Shown: positions 48,117 through 60,900, counted from the first letter of the stretch. The stretch: 64,000 nt of DNA from Aplectana chamaeleonis (GCA_029168955.1 JAPDOI010000144.1:992001-1056000); one strand, 5' to 3'. Notes: generated from the letters alone by a model not told the origin. Made by a program: numbers and translations.

Positions 48117-49132
48117 TGGGAAACTGTACGCATTTCGCCTCTCCACGTAGCCGGCTCGCATGCCAGGCTAGATCGATACGGACAAGCTCAATGGATAAAG
48201 TCGCGAGCGAGGTTGCTGCGGGTGGTCTTGCTGTGATGCGACTACGCACGAACAGGACGATATTTGCGTTGCGGCTTCCTACAAAAATGGCACAGACGAC
48301 GGATTGACAAAAGACGGAAAACAGTGGTTTTGGAACACGATGCGAGCCACTCGGGCCGACGAGACGTCTCGGTTTCAACCCTAAAGACCAATCGCATATA
48401 TGCCCGAAGGTTGTGGTCAACTAGGTTTGTAGCGACGTCAGTGCGGGATGAGGGGCTGCTAGGTAGCTTTGTAGTTGCATTTTGGGGAAGGACCATACTC
48501 GGAGCGATGCTATCGCACTCAGAAGGTTGATCTAGCACTGGTCGCCGCGTGCGAAATGGGAATCGGGGAGTCGCGGGAAGGTCAGCCGTCGCACGCGGCG
48601 TTTGCGTGGCAGCTGCATCGCGCAACGGCATCGCGTTTAAACCACAGTTTTTCGATTCTATGAGAACTCACACCCATCGTCTCGGGAGACACGCGACGGC
48701 AGAGGAAAAGGTTAGAGCGCAGACGGCGAGGGTCAACGTGCAGACAGATAGTGTTCATTATCATTGGAGCGCGATAGACGCATCGTTGTTGTTCGAAGGG
48801 CTCAGCACGCATTACGAGTTGCCAGTTTGAGCTCTTTCCAAAGATGATAGAGGTAGGCATGCTGTTTTCGAGTGGTGGGCAACCTGATTTATCTAAACAA
48901 ATGCAAGCATAGTGGAGTAAAAGGCAAATAACAACGATCTAACAAGAACAACCTCGAGAAGCATTTACTACATCTGTCATCTAATCTATTGGCTACCAAA
49001 TCTAAATAATGGCTGGGCATTGAGATCAATAGTGATACACTGTGTTTTAACAAGAACAGCTTTCACAAACATCCACTACATCAATAAGCTGATCTTGGCT
49101 GCCGAGATGTCGTACGTTCGTGCCGTGGCAGT
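48117..49132. other. Intergenic; possible 5' UTR of retrotransposon copy A
   Basis: 48120-48830 has several overlapping frames but no domain. 48935-49090 contains two imperfect copies of AACAAGAACARCNTC...CATYTACTACATC about 100 bp apart just before the retrotransposon frame, perhaps part of its 5' untranslated promoter. Confidence 0.35.
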
Positions 49133-52100
49133 GTGGAGGAAAGAAAGACCACCTCCCGTGCAAACCGACGTCAATCCCTCCGCGGAGAGGGTTTTGTCAT
49201 GGAGAGGTGCTGGCTGGCCGCAGCTCTCCTGAAGATCTTACTGCAAGGAGCCGGCGTCGAGAGGAACCCAGGACCCGCGAAGAAGAAGTACCCATGTGCC
49301 ACATGCGACAGAGATGTCACTTGGAATGAAACCAGCGTCCAATGTTTTGGATGCCAAAGGTGGGTGCACTTCTCTTGTTCGGGTCTCAGTTCTGTGAGGC
49401 ACCACGATTCTTCCTTTCGTTGTATTGTGTGCTCCGCCTCCAGTAAACCTAATTCCTCAATTACCAGCCGCCCCCTCTCTATTGTACACATCAATCTCAA
49501 CGGCCTTCGCGCCAAGCTTTCTGAATTATCCCTCGTTGCCCGTTCTCATCACCCGGATGTTATCATGGTTCAGGAAACCAAACTCTCTCCCTCTGCTACC
49601 TCTCGACATCCAAACATTCCGGGCTATACTGCTTATCATAATTCTAGGTCTTCTCAGGGAGGCGGGGTCTCTCCTTTTGTCCTGTCCTCTCTTCCCCCTC
49701 ACATCATTCCAAACACTCCAGTGGATGGCACTCTCGAGTACATCCCCATCCATCTACCTCTAAAAACTCCACTTTCTCTTTCAATATATACATTCCTCCT
49801 CCTACATCCTGTCCACCAACCTACAACCCTATCCCTCTACTCAAGCAGCTGTATGACTGCTCTCTATCTCCCTCAATTGTCTTTGCGGGTGACTTCAATG
49901 CTCACACGTTCTGCTCATCGCTTGACTCTGATGCTAGAGGAAATGACGTCGAAGAATGGGCGGAGGAGTGCGATCTGGTTATCCTTAACGATGACCAGCC
50001 CACTCGTCTCCCTGCCTACGGCCGATCTTCCAGCCCAGACATCTCCCTTGTCTTTTCTAATCTCTCTAATGCCTGCTCTTGGTCTACATCCACAACTCTT
50101 TCCAGTGATCACATTCCGGTCTTTGTCAATATCGATCTCTCTAACTCTCTTGCTCCCTATACAGGTGTTCGTCATCGTTCTTATCTCAATTTAGGCCTTG
50201 CAGACTGGAGCCTGTTCAGGGAGGTTGCACTCCGCCAAGCGGCCGAATATCCGTGGAATGGCAATGTACACCAGAAGGAGCGCCACTTCTCTGATGCCAT
50301 CCGGAAGGCGATGAAAGCTGCGATCCCTGAAGGTCGTGTCAAGACCTTCTTTCCCAATGTTACCAGGGAGACACTGCAGAAGATAAGGACAAGGGACGCA
50401 AAGAGAGCTGCTGATCATCTTGACCCAGACATTGCCGAGCTGGATAATGAGATCAGGATGGACCTTGATAGGGACAAGAAAGAATCTTGGGAAAAGTTCA
50501 CTGAGAAGATGAACTTCAGGAGTGATGCTGCAGCAACGTGGAAGGCTTTGAAAAGGATCTCCGGAAAGTTCACCTCCGCCAACAATTCCACGATTGAATT
50601 CGACGGCGGAGTCTTTAAGTCAGGGAAAGAGGCCGCAAATGCTCTTGGGAAGCATTTTTTCATAACTAAAACAAAAAGAGAGAAGCAGAATAGAATAACT
50701 GTTCGGGAACTCTGTAAATTGCCACTTATGGCTGAAGATGATGCAGTCACGCCCGCTCCAGGTCGAGAAGGTTATCAAGGAAATGAGTAACTCCCGAAGG
50801 CAGTAGGGCCAGATGGCTTGAGCCCAGCAGTTCTAAAGAGACTGCCAAGTGAACTACTACCCCTGCTCGCTGACGTCATTAATACATCGTTTCGGACCTG
50901 TACATTACCTCAAGATTGGAAAGTAGCACGTGTCATCCCATTGCCTAAGCCGGGTAAATCACCATCCACGGCAAAAGGTTACAGGCCAATCAGTCTTCTC
51001 TCACCTATTGCCAAAGTTGCGGAAAATTGGCTGTGGAGGAGCTCTCCGAACACAATAGCAAACAAAAGCATCAACATGGTTTCCGTAAGCTACATTCCAC
51101 CACTACGGCCCTACTGGAAATTGTGAGCTATGTTTTGGACGGCTTCAATGCCATGAAACCTCAGCGAACCGTAGGTGTAGCCCTCGATCTAACGAAGGCT
51201 TTTGACACTGTAAACTTGGGCATTTTGTCGGAGAGCCTGTTAAGGTCTACCATTCCGCCCTGGCAGAAGCGGTGGATAACCGCATTCACCAAAGGACGTC
51301 GGGCAAATGTGCTATTTCAAGGGCACGTCTCCAATAGCATTCCCATTGCCGCCGGTGTTCCTCAAGGAGGAGTTTCATCGCCTACTCTTTTTAGTCTGTA
51401 TATTGAAGTTTTACCCATTCCATCCCAAGACATCAAGATCGTTTCATACGCGGAAAACATGACTATTCTGTGCCGGGATCGCGACATAAATGTAGCCGCC
51501 AATAAGATCAATGACTACTAGATTGAATTGAAATGCTTTCTCGATCGCAAAATGCTCACGGTCTCTGCCGCTAAATCATCCGTCACAGTCTTTTTCCACT
51601 GTTCCTGCGGAGCACAGTGCTCATCCCATGGTGAAATGGGACGAAACCTCGCCTGCCGGCCGCCCGATTCCCTAAGCTGCTCGGATTCGTGTTGGACCCT
51701 TCGCTGAGGTTTCATAAGAACACTGAGCAGAAGCAAGCTGCAGTGAAAACAAGACTTAACGTCCTACGTGCTCTCGGCGGAACGTCCTGGGGATGCAGTA
51801 AAGAAACGATCCTGACCACGTACAAGGCCATCGTACAGCCCGCCCTGGAGTATGCTGCACCAGTCTGGCAGCATATCGTGTCGGACACATCCTGGTCCAA
51901 GCTGCAGCGCATCCAAAATGGAGCATTGCGAATCGCAACAGGCTGTTCTAAAAGCTCTCCAATAGAGCACCTACATGCCGAAGCTCGCATCCTGCCAGTT
52001 AAGGACCACTGCCAACTCCACGCACAACAGCTGTACATAAACATTCTGAAGCAGCCAAATCATCCGTCGCGAAGAGTATTAGAACCCGTGAGAGAGAGAG

Positions 52101-52560
52101 GTATAAGAAAGCCGTTTGCTGATGCTCCCACGAAAATCAATATACAGAGATGGACTAACGCACAGCAAGAACGCCTCCGTCTCTTACGTGCTGAGCATAC
52201 CCAATTCGTCAAGGATCACTTATGCAAGACCGCCGTAAACTCCATTCTCGGAGTCGTGCCGCCTGAGGTATGCGAAACCGAGATGGAACTCGGTAGGCGT
52301 GCCAGGTGCACCCTTGCCTCGTTGCGCTGCGGGCACTCCCCCATGCTTATGTCTTATTTACATAAGATCGATAGCAGCAGACATGACGAGTGCCCGGATT
52401 GTGGTAATAAAGGGCATACTACTGCGCACCTTTTCAACTGCCCGATGAGACCGACATCGTTAACAACAGTAGATCTGTGGACGAATCCGACGCTTGTGGC
52501 TCAGTTCCTCAGTCTATGACAGGACCCTCTCTGTGGCTGCAGAAGAAGAAGAAGAAGCTG
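49133..52560 (+). mobile_element. Non-LTR retrotransposon, four-copy family, copy A
   Basis: An almost full-length element ending in (GAA)n at ~52544-52558 after the C-terminal TGA. Its protein order is hydrophobic leader with NPGP motif, PHD-like finger, endonuclease, reverse transcriptase, C-terminal zinc finger. The jockey/CR1 group is the likely placement. The same family occurs at 52665-53190, 57175-60900 and 61825-63190, all on the minus strand. Confidence 0.85.
49199..52519 (+). pseudogene. Retrotransposon polyprotein, copy A, frameshifted
   Basis: From ATG 49199 the chain starts with leader MERCWLAAALLKILLQGAG, then VERNPGP (the 2A-like motif GVERNPGP spans 49253-49276). A PHD-like finger follows (CATC, CFGCQRWVHFSC, CIVC) and the endonuclease starts VHINLNGLRAKLSELS. 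A shift near 49760 moves the rest (AGDFNAH, SSDHIPVF) to another frame. 50311-50790 is the linker. The RT reads VGPDGLSPAVLKRLP, YRPISLLSPIAKVAEN, ALDLTKAFDTV and PQGGVSSPTLFSLY. The catalytic YADD has become YAEN (near 51453), so the enzyme is dead. A stop follows at 51519-51521. 51689-52519 encodes the thumb and the C-terminal CPDCGNKGHTTAHLFNC finger. Confidence 0.87.
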
Positions 52561-52664
52561 ATCTTGCGGCCCATGTTCATCGTTAGATAGTGGCAAAGTC
52601 TTAGAAAAAATCCAGTATGGAAACGTTCTTTCGAAATACACTGGTATACAGTGATTAGTTCTAT

Positions 52665-53190
52665 AAGTCTCATCTTCTTCTTCTTTGCAGCCACAGAGAG
52701 GGGTTCTGTCATAGGTTCAGAAACTCGGCCACTAGCACTGGATTCGTCCACAGATCCATTGTCGTTAGTAAAGTCGGTCTCTTCGGGCAATTGAACAGGT
52801 GCACAGTAGTATGCCCTTGACTACCGCTATCAGGACACTCGACAGGTTTTCTGTTGTCAATCCTATGCAAATATGACATAAGCATGGGGGAGTGTCCCCA
52901 GCGTAACGATGCTAGGGTGCACCTGGCACGCCTCCCAAGTTCCATCTCTTGTCTCGCTGACCTTCGGAGGTGCGACTCCCAGGATGGAGTTTATGGCAAC
53001 TCTGCTCAAGTGTTCCTTCACGAATCGGGTATGCTCCGCGCGCAAGAGACGGAGGCGTTCTTGTTGTGCTTCGGTCCATCTCTGCACATCTACTTTCGAC
53101 GGAGCATCAGCCCCGTCGAAAGTCTCATACTTTTGACGACTGGAATTATTTTGTGCAAGACTTCGTTGGTTGTTGAAGGCATGATGTAGT
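52665..53190 (-). pseudogene. Retrotransposon copy B, C-terminal fragment
   Basis: 5'-truncated copy of the same family. Minus frames 53087-52863 and 52945-52709 read QRWTEAQQERLRLLRAEHTR, ELGRRARCTLASLRWGHSPM and CPDSGSQGHTTVHLFNC, with one frameshift and CPDC changed to CPDS. The GAA tail (TTCTTCTTC on plus, ~52674) faces the tail of copy A across ~110 bp, giving a tail-to-tail pair. Confidence 0.85.
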
Positions 53191-55707
53191 TGAGAGCCTA
53201 TGCATTGAAGTTAAAGAAGTAACATTACAACTAAAATATGGCCATTTTTGACACTAAAATAATCGCTCGATATCAGGCTCGTGAATGTGTTCTTAACTCG
53301 AGTGACTCCCTAGAATTGAACCATGAATATGGAAAGTTTGCGATTTTAGAGGAGGGACAATCCATGTAGTAATTATACAACATTTAATACATTATACAGC
53401 TTTGATGGCATCCATATTACTCTCTCTGTCACCAGTTACATCCTGCACTTCTGATATTCACACCCTGCGATGTATTCAGTGGCTCATTTCATCCCTAGTA
53501 TTCCCCCGTTTGCCGTCCCGGGTGAACGGCTGCGAAGGTGAGAGAGGGAGAGTGCACGACAACGAGACGCTCGCCGCTGCCTGTGACGTCATCGCGCTGT
53601 CTCGGGTGCGCTCGGGTGTGAGTTCTCCGGCAACCCAGTTTTTCGCGCGATTGCCTGCTGTTTAGCGCGCGTTCGCGATTTCTTTCCATAGAAACGTCCT
53701 AGACTGCGATGAGAGGACATCGCGGCAGCGTTTTGCTAATCAGACTCCGACAGCATCAAACAACAGTAGAAGGGGGTAATGCACGAGCACGATCACGCTG
53801 TCAGGCCTAGATAAGAGCTCCAATGAGTTCTTCCACTTATTTACCAGGGTAAAGTACTAGCGAGAAGCCAGATTCGGCGGGAAAAGCGGACCTTCTTATA
53901 CGACTTCTGACTTTTTTGCCGCTTTTTGGAGTCGCAGTACAAGACAGGGTTTGGGATAAATTTAGAAACAGGGTTCGAGATGAAAACGGTTTTTGTGTAA
54001 TCCTCACGAGAAGGTAGACTCTATTCATTAAAAAGGTAAAATCTAGAAATCTAGATGCACCCAAATTCAGTGAATCAGATAAACGGACATCTTCGAAGAA
54101 GTAAACATCTGCGAAAACGAAGCAACGGCGAAAATAAGCATTAAGACTTCTGAAACCCTGCTCTTTCAGATGTGTGCATGTTTGGATAAGGACGTAAAAT
54201 GGCGTCAAAGTATGGTTTTACTTTAGCGCGATGCGATGTGTTGGTGCGATATACGTCGCAGAGCAAATCACATCGCGCCCGATTGATGTAAGTATGGTCC
54301 CCCTTCTTCCCTATCACTGGCCTTTATTCTCTTGAGGTGAGCTATGGCTTTCTCAGTGGCTCCTGAGCCGATGAAAGAGTTCGCCAGATATGAAAGAAAA
54401 GAGGACAAAATTCTGATATGAGAAGGATAACCTATAATAACCTATAATCCTCATTACATCTGCACAAAAATTCCAAACGAATCGAAAATCATCGAAAATT
54501 AAAAAAAAATGAAAAAATTATGAAATTTCCAATTCATTGAACCTTTTAGCGGTCTGATAAGCAGAGGAAGAGAAATGACGATTCTGCTGAACATTATTTG
54601 AAGGGAATGTAAAAAAAAACTCTCGACCTCTGACATTGTTACATACTCGATTGTTCTCCATTCGGTGACTTAATTATTACTGGCAAGCATCGAACACTTT
54701 CTATGGATCAATCGGATGGTAAGCCGCAATGTTCTAGTCTAGGTTCTACAATAAAGAAACATTTATCCATCCTGTGGCATGTTATGACGAAAAAGACATA
54801 AACTGTCGAAATGGAAGGAGGGGAAAATGTAACATATTCATTCAACAAGCTAAGCGGAAGGCGATTATGTATGAATTTCCGTAGGAAGCACAACATTTCC
54901 TACAGAAAGAAAAGGCTGTGTATATATAGCACTGACAATAACCACACTCGAACCGGAGTAGCAGCTGAGAATTGAAGGAATATGCATGACAGACAACGCA
55001 AGAAATGTCTCCTCAGACAGCATATACCGGTATACTCATGTAAAACAAAGGTACAAGCGAGGCCAAACATAATATTAGTGGGCTATCAACAAAAAGAGAC
55101 GGTTCAGTTGCGGGCACAACTGCATACAGTCAGACTATACCTCGACCCCGTTTCGAAACACGGGCTCAGAAAACAACAAATGAGAGCGATAGCGCTCAAA
55201 ATCTGCTCAACCCTTCTAGAATTATCAAATATACAGAATCAACCGGTTTGTTTCATATTAAAAAAGAGCTCTGGACACGCTTTCGAAATTCAATAACGAA
55301 AAAGGAACAGGAGGAAAGACAGAAATGCCAACAAGCGCTCAAAGTATAGCACAACTCCATCCGCTGAAGAAACCCTTTTTCGCCTGGTTTGGACCACCAA
55401 CGGTGACTCGACCTGAAATTGAAGGTTTTACATGTCACTGTTCATGTACTATTCATTGGAGCACTAGAGCATTTATAAAAACAACACCTTGAAAAAAGGC
55501 TGCCTATACTGCGCGACAAAACAGTACGACACACCCCGATTTTCGTAAATTCTGGATCTAGCACGAATATATAGCTCGGTTCAGCGCGGGCTGTGAGGCC
55601 TCACGAGAAAAGGTCTGTGCCGCGGTAAAGAGACGAACTGGACTTTAAGGTGTAAATTATTTTGGTGTTTCTGCCCGAATGCAGTTTAGCGTCGCAGCCC
55701 GCGTTAA
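53191..55707. other. Intergenic; GC-rich patch with a CRE-like site
   Basis: 53510-53720 is CG-rich and contains GTGACGTCATCG, which matches a CREB/ATF consensus and could mark a promoter, but no gene follows convincingly. TATATATA at ~54920 precedes a 104-codon plus frame (54982-55296) without a known domain. AT-rich elsewhere. Confidence 0.3.
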
Positions 55708-56283
55708 AGACAGTGTTTACGATAAAAAACGGTCTCCGATCTTTCTTCGAAAATCGAATGTAACGGGGTCCAATGCAACAATAATGGCGAAAGAATGGCT
55801 AAACGCGAGCCATATGTAGCTCTTCTCAGCCTTAAAGGCAGCATTCACGATAATCATCATCGGTGACTTTCCGCAGTGAAATTATAGACGAGAAGGACCC
55901 TAGGCTCCCAGTGTCGAAAGAACGGTAGAAAACGAGCCAGACGCGGCAAAATAACGGCTGCAAACAAGCGTTTTGGTGGCCCAGACACGCCTGGTGTCCC
56001 AGATCCGCCCCCTTGGAATTTACAAATGAACACTCAGATTACAGAAATGACCAAGTCAAGGAAGTGCTGATAAGTGAGCTGATCGCTTGATTGCATTGAA
56101 TGCTATCATCCTTCATAGCGGTCAATTCCTACACGCTCAAAAATCAACGTAAACAAGGAGGGACCTATCTTGGCTAAAAACGCGACTTTTGCATCCTTTT
56201 CAAGCGTGCTTCGCGATATAGGGTACCAGACCTTCTGTAAACCGTGGGGATATTGGAAGTGAGCTTTATCGTAAACACTGCCA
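55708..56283. mobile_element. TTAA-AGRCA MITE (~576 bp)
   Basis: After TTAA (55704-55707): AGACAGTGTTTACGATAAAA. The right end, reversed, is TGGCAGTGTTTACGATAAAG, next to TTAA (56284-56287). An internal TTAAAGGCAGCATTCACGAT at 55832 is a further terminus, so a second element or an internal duplication may be present. Confidence 0.6.
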
Positions 56284-56287
56284 TTAA

Positions 56288-57174
56288 AACTTGGTTGTAT
56301 GGCGCCCGCCCGCCCACTTATTCAACGACTAACGCAGCTCACATACGTTGCGAGGGCGCGCGATTGCGCGAAATCGACGGTCATCTTCGGCATATGATTT
56401 GCTAGGCGCCCTCATGCGCTCGTTCTCACGCGTTCACGTCCGCTCCAAAAAAGGAACCAGCGATTTTCAAGTCTAATGCTCCATCCCAAAAGCAGCGAGC
56501 ATCCAACATGTTTCAAAACTATCGTCTTCGTTACCCATTATTCCACCACGGCCATCACAAACCATTGGAAATTATCAGTCAACATGCCGACTCGGGTGAT
56601 TGACGATGTAAGGGGTGTTTTCCCATGTCAATTCGCATGTGCGGGCATCCTTTAACGTTTGGGAGCGTTGAGTGGCGCAGAGCAGAAAAAACCTCACGCT
56701 CTCGCCACGTATGGACGCTGCCTAGCAAGGGAAAGGGCGGGTAGCGCACAGCGCACACATTTAATGGCCGTATAGGTCTATCTATGACTCGTTTCTAGTC
56801 GCTATTTCACCATGATTGTTGTAATGGATTCCGGTAGATTCACTTTCTGGTGAAAACTCGAAGGCCGTTGTGAACGTGAACACTGGCTTTAATGCAAGTT
56901 AACACAAAGTACTGGATTGAACGCAAAACGCTTGACTGCGAGTGAGACTGGATCAGCAGATTTACAGCGCGGCCGAATACTATTGTCGCGCTCAATATTG
57001 CCCGATTTTCTTCTCTAAGCAGTTCGGTGATGCTCATTTATCTGAGGCTATTGATTGATTAGGCTTGAAACTTTTCTGAGAAAAATGAATGATTCAGAGA
57101 TATGCAAAAGAAGATTGGGTCGGACCCAGATGCAATTGTGCGCCTATCTCAGAGTGAACTGCAAAACTCCGCTG
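56288..57174. other. Intergenic, nothing recognised
   Basis: No exon or paired repeat was found. CG-containing words are frequent at 56340-56440. Confidence 0.3.
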
Positions 57175-60100
57175 TCGCTTCTTCTTCTTCTTATCGGCCA
57201 CATAGAGCTTCTCCTTATAGGTGTAAAAAGGCAGCCACATCGCACGGGTTCGTCCACATATCCATAACTGTTAGAGAAGTCGGCCTTGCAGGACATGAAA
57301 ATAAATGAAATGAATCGTGCCCTGGGTTGTGGCAGTCAGGACAGTCGTCGGGGATCGATGAGTCGATCTTATGGACGAAGGCCTTGAGGTGTGAGGAGTG
57401 TCCACATCGTAGACCTGCCAGGATGACGCGTGTACGTCTGGGTAGGTCCGTTTCGCTGTCATCGATCGGGGGTGGCACGTCACCAAGAATTGGATTTAGG
57501 GGAGCACTGGAAAGGTATTCTCTGACGAATCGGGTGTGCTCCATTTGCAGTAGTCTGACGCGATTGAGCTCCGACGTCGCCCAACGTTGACGATCCAAGA
57601 CAGAGACTGCAGCATGAAGTGGCGAGCGAATATGTCGGAAATGGGGACCAGATGACAGTAATGGGAAATTAGGGTGTGTGGAATTCCTTACAATGCCAAC
57701 ATGGAACTGCGCGACTGGAGTTGACAATGCTGCTTTACAGGAAGCAGCGAACACTCTTGATGTAGATGAGATACCGGTGTGGATCTAGGGCATCCAGTGA
57801 TCACGCGTAGAGCAGTGTTCTGGGCACGCTGAAGTTTGCTCCAAGAGGTTTCCGACAGGTGTCTTGACCATATTGGGGCTCCATATTCCAGCACCGGCTG
57901 CACCATAGCCCTGTAGGTGGTTCGCAAAATTTCCTTAGAGCTGCCCCATGTAGTGCCTGCCAGCGAACGTAGAATGTTGTTACGTGTGTTGGCAGCAGCA
58001 GCTCGAATACGTGTGTTTTCGTGAAAACGCAGTGACGGGTCCAGGAATACACCAAATAGACGAGGGTGTTTTGATAAGGGCAGCATATTTCCTCCCCAAA
58101 GAATCTTGGGATGCAGCATGTGTTCGGCAGTCGCTGTAGTGCACAAAGTGACGCTGGACTTGGTAGGAGAGACGTTTAGCTGCTTCGATTCAAGGAACTT
58201 GGCCAGACTGACGAGGTATTTATCCATCTCAGCAGTGGCTCGATCGATGACAGGGTCAGAACAAATAATAGTGATGTCATCCGCATATAGACATAAGTGG
58301 ATGTTTGACGACGGCTTCGGCACATCAGATAGATACAAAGAAAACAGGCTGGGAGATAGAACTCCTCCTTGTGAAACGCCTGCCTTCAGGGGCACAGACT
58401 TCGATAAGTGTCCATCAAATTTCACACGAATGGAACGATTTTTGACAAAGTTATCTGTCCATCTTTTGCACCAGTCAGGAATAGTAGAGTCCAAGATCGA
58501 TTTGGACAGCAGCGGAATACTGACGTTATCGAAGGCAGCGGTTAAGTCAACCGCCACGACAATACTTTTACCAGCTGGAGGTTTCATGTTGAAGCCAGCA
58601 ATTATGTGTTCTGTGATGGACGTGAGTGCCGTAATGGTAGAGTGGGCCTTCTTGAAGCCATGTTGATGCACGTTATGTCGTAATGCTTCTTGGAGGTGCG
58701 GGTTGATGAATTTCTCCGCTAACTTAGCAATAAGGGACAAAAGGGAGATCGGTCGATGCGAAGTTGGTTGCTTGATGCTTGATCTTCTGGTTGCCAGGCT
58801 TGAGGATCGGAAGAACAATTGCTTGCTTCCATCTAGCGGGGATGACACCTGTGCTGAATGATGAGTAGACTAGGTCACAAAGTAATTCAAGGAACTCTTC
58901 CGGCAAGTGCTTGAGATGGACGGCTGACACACCGTCGGGTCCCTCTGCTCGCGAGTTCTTCATGGACTTGATGAGGGAAGACATCTCAGAGGCAGTTATG
59001 GCAGGTACACCTTTTCGGCTGAGCTTCCTTATAGACCGGAGAGTGAGCCTGTTGGAATGATCACGGCGGGACTTCGCTGAAGCAAAGTGTTTTCCAAGTC
59101 GACATGCAGCCGTAAATCCGGTCTCGACTTTCCCCGAAGGGAACTCAAGCATGTTGCGCTCTGCTGCCAATTTCTTGCCAGACAACCGCTTAAGAGTGCT
59201 CCAGGTCTTCTTTGCATCAGTGGAGAAATTCAAGGATTCAGTGACCTCCATCCATCGCATCCGCTTGTAATCATTCAGCATTTTGGTTATCTCATCAGAC
59301 AGTCGTTGAATGCTGGGATCTGCAGGATCAGCTCGGCGCTTCTCGTCCCGTAATTCGATCAGCTCCAGGACGTCTTTGGGAACGTTAGGGTGAAACGTTC
59401 TAACGCGCCCTGTAGGAATTGCAGTTCTGGAGGCGTTGCATATGGCATCAACAATGATCTTGTCCTTCTCATGAACGGAGCCGGTTAGCGGATAGCAGGC
59501 TACCCGACTGAGTAACACCTCTTTAAACATGACCCAGTTGGCCTTACGGTAGTTGGTGTACAACTTGCTACGAGAGCCTAAGAAAGGTGCCAGGTGACTG
59601 TTGAGAGACAAATCCAATGAAACACATATGGGTACATGATCGCTGGCCATAGCTATAGCAGTGGACCAGTTACAGGAAACAGCAAGAGAAGATGATACAA
59701 AAGTGACATCTGGAGAGGACGGCCTGCCCGTGGAAGGAAGGCGAGTGGGGGCGTCCTCGTTAATGGCAACAAGATCACAATCCTCAGCAAAAAGCTCAAA
59801 TAGTTCCCCTCTGTCATCGGGATCTAGAGAGGAGAACCAGGATGTGGAGTGAGCATTAAAATCGCCAGCCATGACAACAGAAGACGATGGGAGGGCAGTG
59901 TGCACAGATTGCAAAAATGGAGTGGGGTCAAACGAATTGGGACATGAGGAGATTGGGGGAATATAAATATTAACAATATCTATAGGGCAACTTTGCAATA
60001 AAACATGAACACCAATACATTCTACAACATTATGATTAGGGAGAGCTATAAGATGAGAAGGTATAGAGGTTTTTACAAACGTAGAGACGCCTCCACCATG

Positions 60101-60900
60101 AGATGTGCGAGGGAGGTGGTAAGACGTATAACCGGGGAGGCGGGGTAGGGAGGATGTTGGGCTAAGCTTAGTCTCCTGAAGGAGAATGACATCTGGACGA
60201 AAGCGTTCAATGTACAATGTGAGCTCAGCAAGTTTGGCACGCAGGCCATTGATATTGAGTTGAAAAATGTCTAGACTATGAAGAGGAACACTAGGGGGAG
60301 AGTTAGAGCAAGAAGTACAACAATAAGCATCAGTGTAGTCATTATAACTGGTTAACCCCGAACATTTGAGGTGTACCCAGCCGAGGCAACCACCGCACTG
60401 GACGCTTGCATGTTGAGCCGATAATCCACAATGACAGCAGGGATATCGTGGAGTCTTGCTGAGTGGCCCTGGGTTCCTCTCAATGCCGGCTCGCAGCAGT
60501 AGTATGCGGAGGAGTGCAGCAGCCAGCCATTTGCACTCCCATACAGAAAAACTCCTCGTGGAGTTGTTGATGCCCGTTTGATGAGTCTCCTTGATCTTGG
60601 TAGTCGACTCCACAGATCCACCACGCGTAGGTTGAGCATCTCGGATTCCCGCTGTCGCTAGAAGACCTAAAGCTAATCTGTAAACGGTTCAAAAGCAATG
60701 AAATATGGAAGCCAGCATCAAAGCAAAGCCTAGAAGCGGATAGTCAACTTTCAAGCGATTCATGAGACTATCAAAATAGGATCAGTCAAAGCGACGAGAT
60801 TATCATGGTCGGCATAGCTAAGAACCTGAAATTTTTTCAATCGTCGGTCCAGTCGATTGTGCACAACGAACTCGGTCTAGAAAGTCAAGGCGCACTTAAA
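57175..60900 (-). mobile_element. Non-LTR retrotransposon, copy C, near full length
   Basis: The most complete copy. Its 3' end is (GAA)n (TTCTTCTTCTTC on plus at ~57180-57192), its protein occupies 60613-57215, and ~250 bp upstream (60640-60890) may be a 5' untranslated region. Only two frameshifts were found and the catalytic boxes are intact, so it is younger than copy A. It lies head-on to MITE B copy 2. Confidence 0.88.
57215..60613 (-). pseudogene. Retrotransposon polyprotein, copy C, two frameshifts
   Basis: Frame 1, 60613-58724 (629 codons): leader WLAAALLRILLLRA (residues 29-42), GIERNPGP at residues 43-50, then a C4HC3 PHD-like finger (CCHC, CGGCLGWVHLKC, CTSC; ~58-105). The endonuclease is ~115-345 with QLNINGLRAKL, LLQETKLS, AGDFNAHS and SDHVPICVS. 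The RT start contains SRAEGPDGVSAVHLKHLP. A shift at ~58780 leads to 58848-57688: HRPISLLSLIAKLAEK, VAVDLTAAFDNV, QGGVLSPSLFSLYL and YADDITIIC (catalytic). A second shift at ~57735 leads to 57754-57215, ending with the zinc finger CPDCHNPGHDSFHLFSC. Encoded activities: target-primed reverse transcription with endonuclease nicking. If the shifts are sequencing errors, the copy could be active. Confidence 0.9.

Noticed and set aside
53580..53592. TGACGTCA as a real promoter element
   Set aside because: An 8-bp match in a GC-rich patch with no gene attached is not enough to call a regulatory site.
54982..55296. 104-codon plus frame after a TATATATA
   Set aside because: No domain, signal peptide or codon pattern supports a gene, and AT-rich TATA words are common here.
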